From Chloroflexota bacterium (GTDB lineage Bacteria > Chloroflexota > Dehalococcoidia > UBA2979): 33,106 bases of DNA. Positions within the stretch are counted from its first letter, which is position 1. Every line of letters starts with the position of its first letter. Below, piece after piece: positions 32,820 through 33,106 of the stretch. A model generated the notes under the pieces. The model made no database searches, was not told where the DNA came from, and worked only from the letters and a program-made list of their open reading frames with translations. The stretch lies in NCBI GenBank assembly GCA_026713865.1, contig JAPONQ010000009.1, forward strand, positions 1 to 33,106, written 5' to 3'. The position numbers and the translations under genes were made by a program.

Positions 32820-33106
32820 TTGGGCGCGGCCGGTTCGCCTCCGGAACGGTACTCGCGCGGCCCGCAGGTAGCGTGCTGACGCCTCGTTCTCCGTCGGGTG
32901 GACGCGGGTCGGGTCCGACGCGCCGGCGCGAGTCAGCTCGCAGTTCGGTCCGTCGTGGCCGGAAATGGTGGGCCTAACTTGACGGTAGGCAGTACCACCT
33001 TCGAGGTGCTGTTCAGCCTGTAGCCGTTCGTAGCCCATGCGGGATTGGGACAATTCATGGAAGGGATCGCCCCTCGGCAGGTCGTCGAACACGCCGCCGG
33101 CAAGCA
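32820..33106. other. Right edge, no assignable gene
   Basis: No gene can be supported in these 287 bp. A minus-strand frame entering from the right edge reads RMGYERLQAEQHLEGGTAYRQVRP and may be the tail of a protein or element lying outside the window. It carries the right copy of the direct repeat. Confidence 0.35.
33001..33026 (+). repeat. 26-bp direct repeat, right copy
   Basis: It is identical to 29667-29692 except for one C-to-T change, in the same orientation. In the minus frame both copies encode RL(R/Q)AEQHLE, so selection on a shared protein segment is an alternative to a recombination site. Confidence 0.55.

Overview
The window is a very G+C-rich bacterial chromosome segment with strongly third-position-GC-biased genes. 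Conserved cellular genes fill most of it: lepA, rsmA, ispE, fabV, a large-type SRP RNA, two CCA-encoded tRNAs and a Zn/Mn ABC transporter. No phage or plasmid backbone is visible. Gene content (stand-alone large-subunit-type TPP enzyme, FabV, paired Dpp/Opp ATPases, orphan PPC-repeat secreted protein, GOLPH3-like protein) and leaderless promoters would fit a Chloroflexota (Dehalococcoidia-like) or a deep Actinomycetota genome. That placement is inference, not proof.

Layout. 1-795: G-rich edge, then a Cys-rich zinc-finger-like gene and a small membrane gene. 744-4990 (minus): PHP phosphoesterase, DinG-type helicase/exonuclease and GNAT acetyltransferase, tightly packed. 5192-8449: DUF1330-like protein, TPP enzyme, HAD hydrolase (minus) and cupin. 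8500-13317 (minus): a six-gene run of rsmA, ispE, membrane protein, nicotinamidase, nicotinate phosphoribosyltransferase and cytochrome c lipoprotein, with the SRP RNA gene just upstream (13360-13626). 13773-19707: a protein with a degenerate nuclease-like C-terminus, fabV (minus), a leaderless lipoprotein and a large secreted protein with two PPC-like domains.

20238-23863 (minus) is a metal-homeostasis locus. It holds a metal-binding lipoprotein with a long acidic insertion, an ABC ATPase and an ABC permease. Downstream, under its own promoter, lies a 102-residue protein made almost entirely of six His/Cys/Asp/Glu repeats. A 31-bp interrupted palindrome overlaps the predicted -10 of the transporter promoter, and a perfect 13-bp-stem hairpin lies at the predicted start of the repeat-protein transcript. 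These pieces suggest a metal import and storage/buffer module under a metal-sensing repressor.

23881-29162 (minus): leaderless lepA, two peptide/nickel-type ABC ATPases without permeases, tRNA-Leu(UAG), tRNA-Lys(CUU) and a GOLPH3/GPP34-family gene that seems to lack an AUG, GUG or UUG start. 29480-33106 is a decayed accessory segment bracketed by a near-identical 26-bp direct repeat. It holds the tail of an acyl-CoA dehydrogenase, an alpha/beta hydrolase that looks intact, a siderophore-ABC ATPase with an internal deletion, an ABC-exporter nucleotide-binding domain without its membrane domain and with a C-terminal frameshift, and a membrane protein with an Asp/His-rich loop.

The promoters read directly (SRP RNA, tRNAs, repeat protein, secreted protein) share a TTGAC-like -35, a 17-18 bp spacer and a TAnnnT -10, often TACGAT. 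The SRP RNA 5' end falls exactly 7 nt after TACGAT, which calibrates two further TACGAT boxes that sit 6-7 nt before start codons as leaderless promoters.
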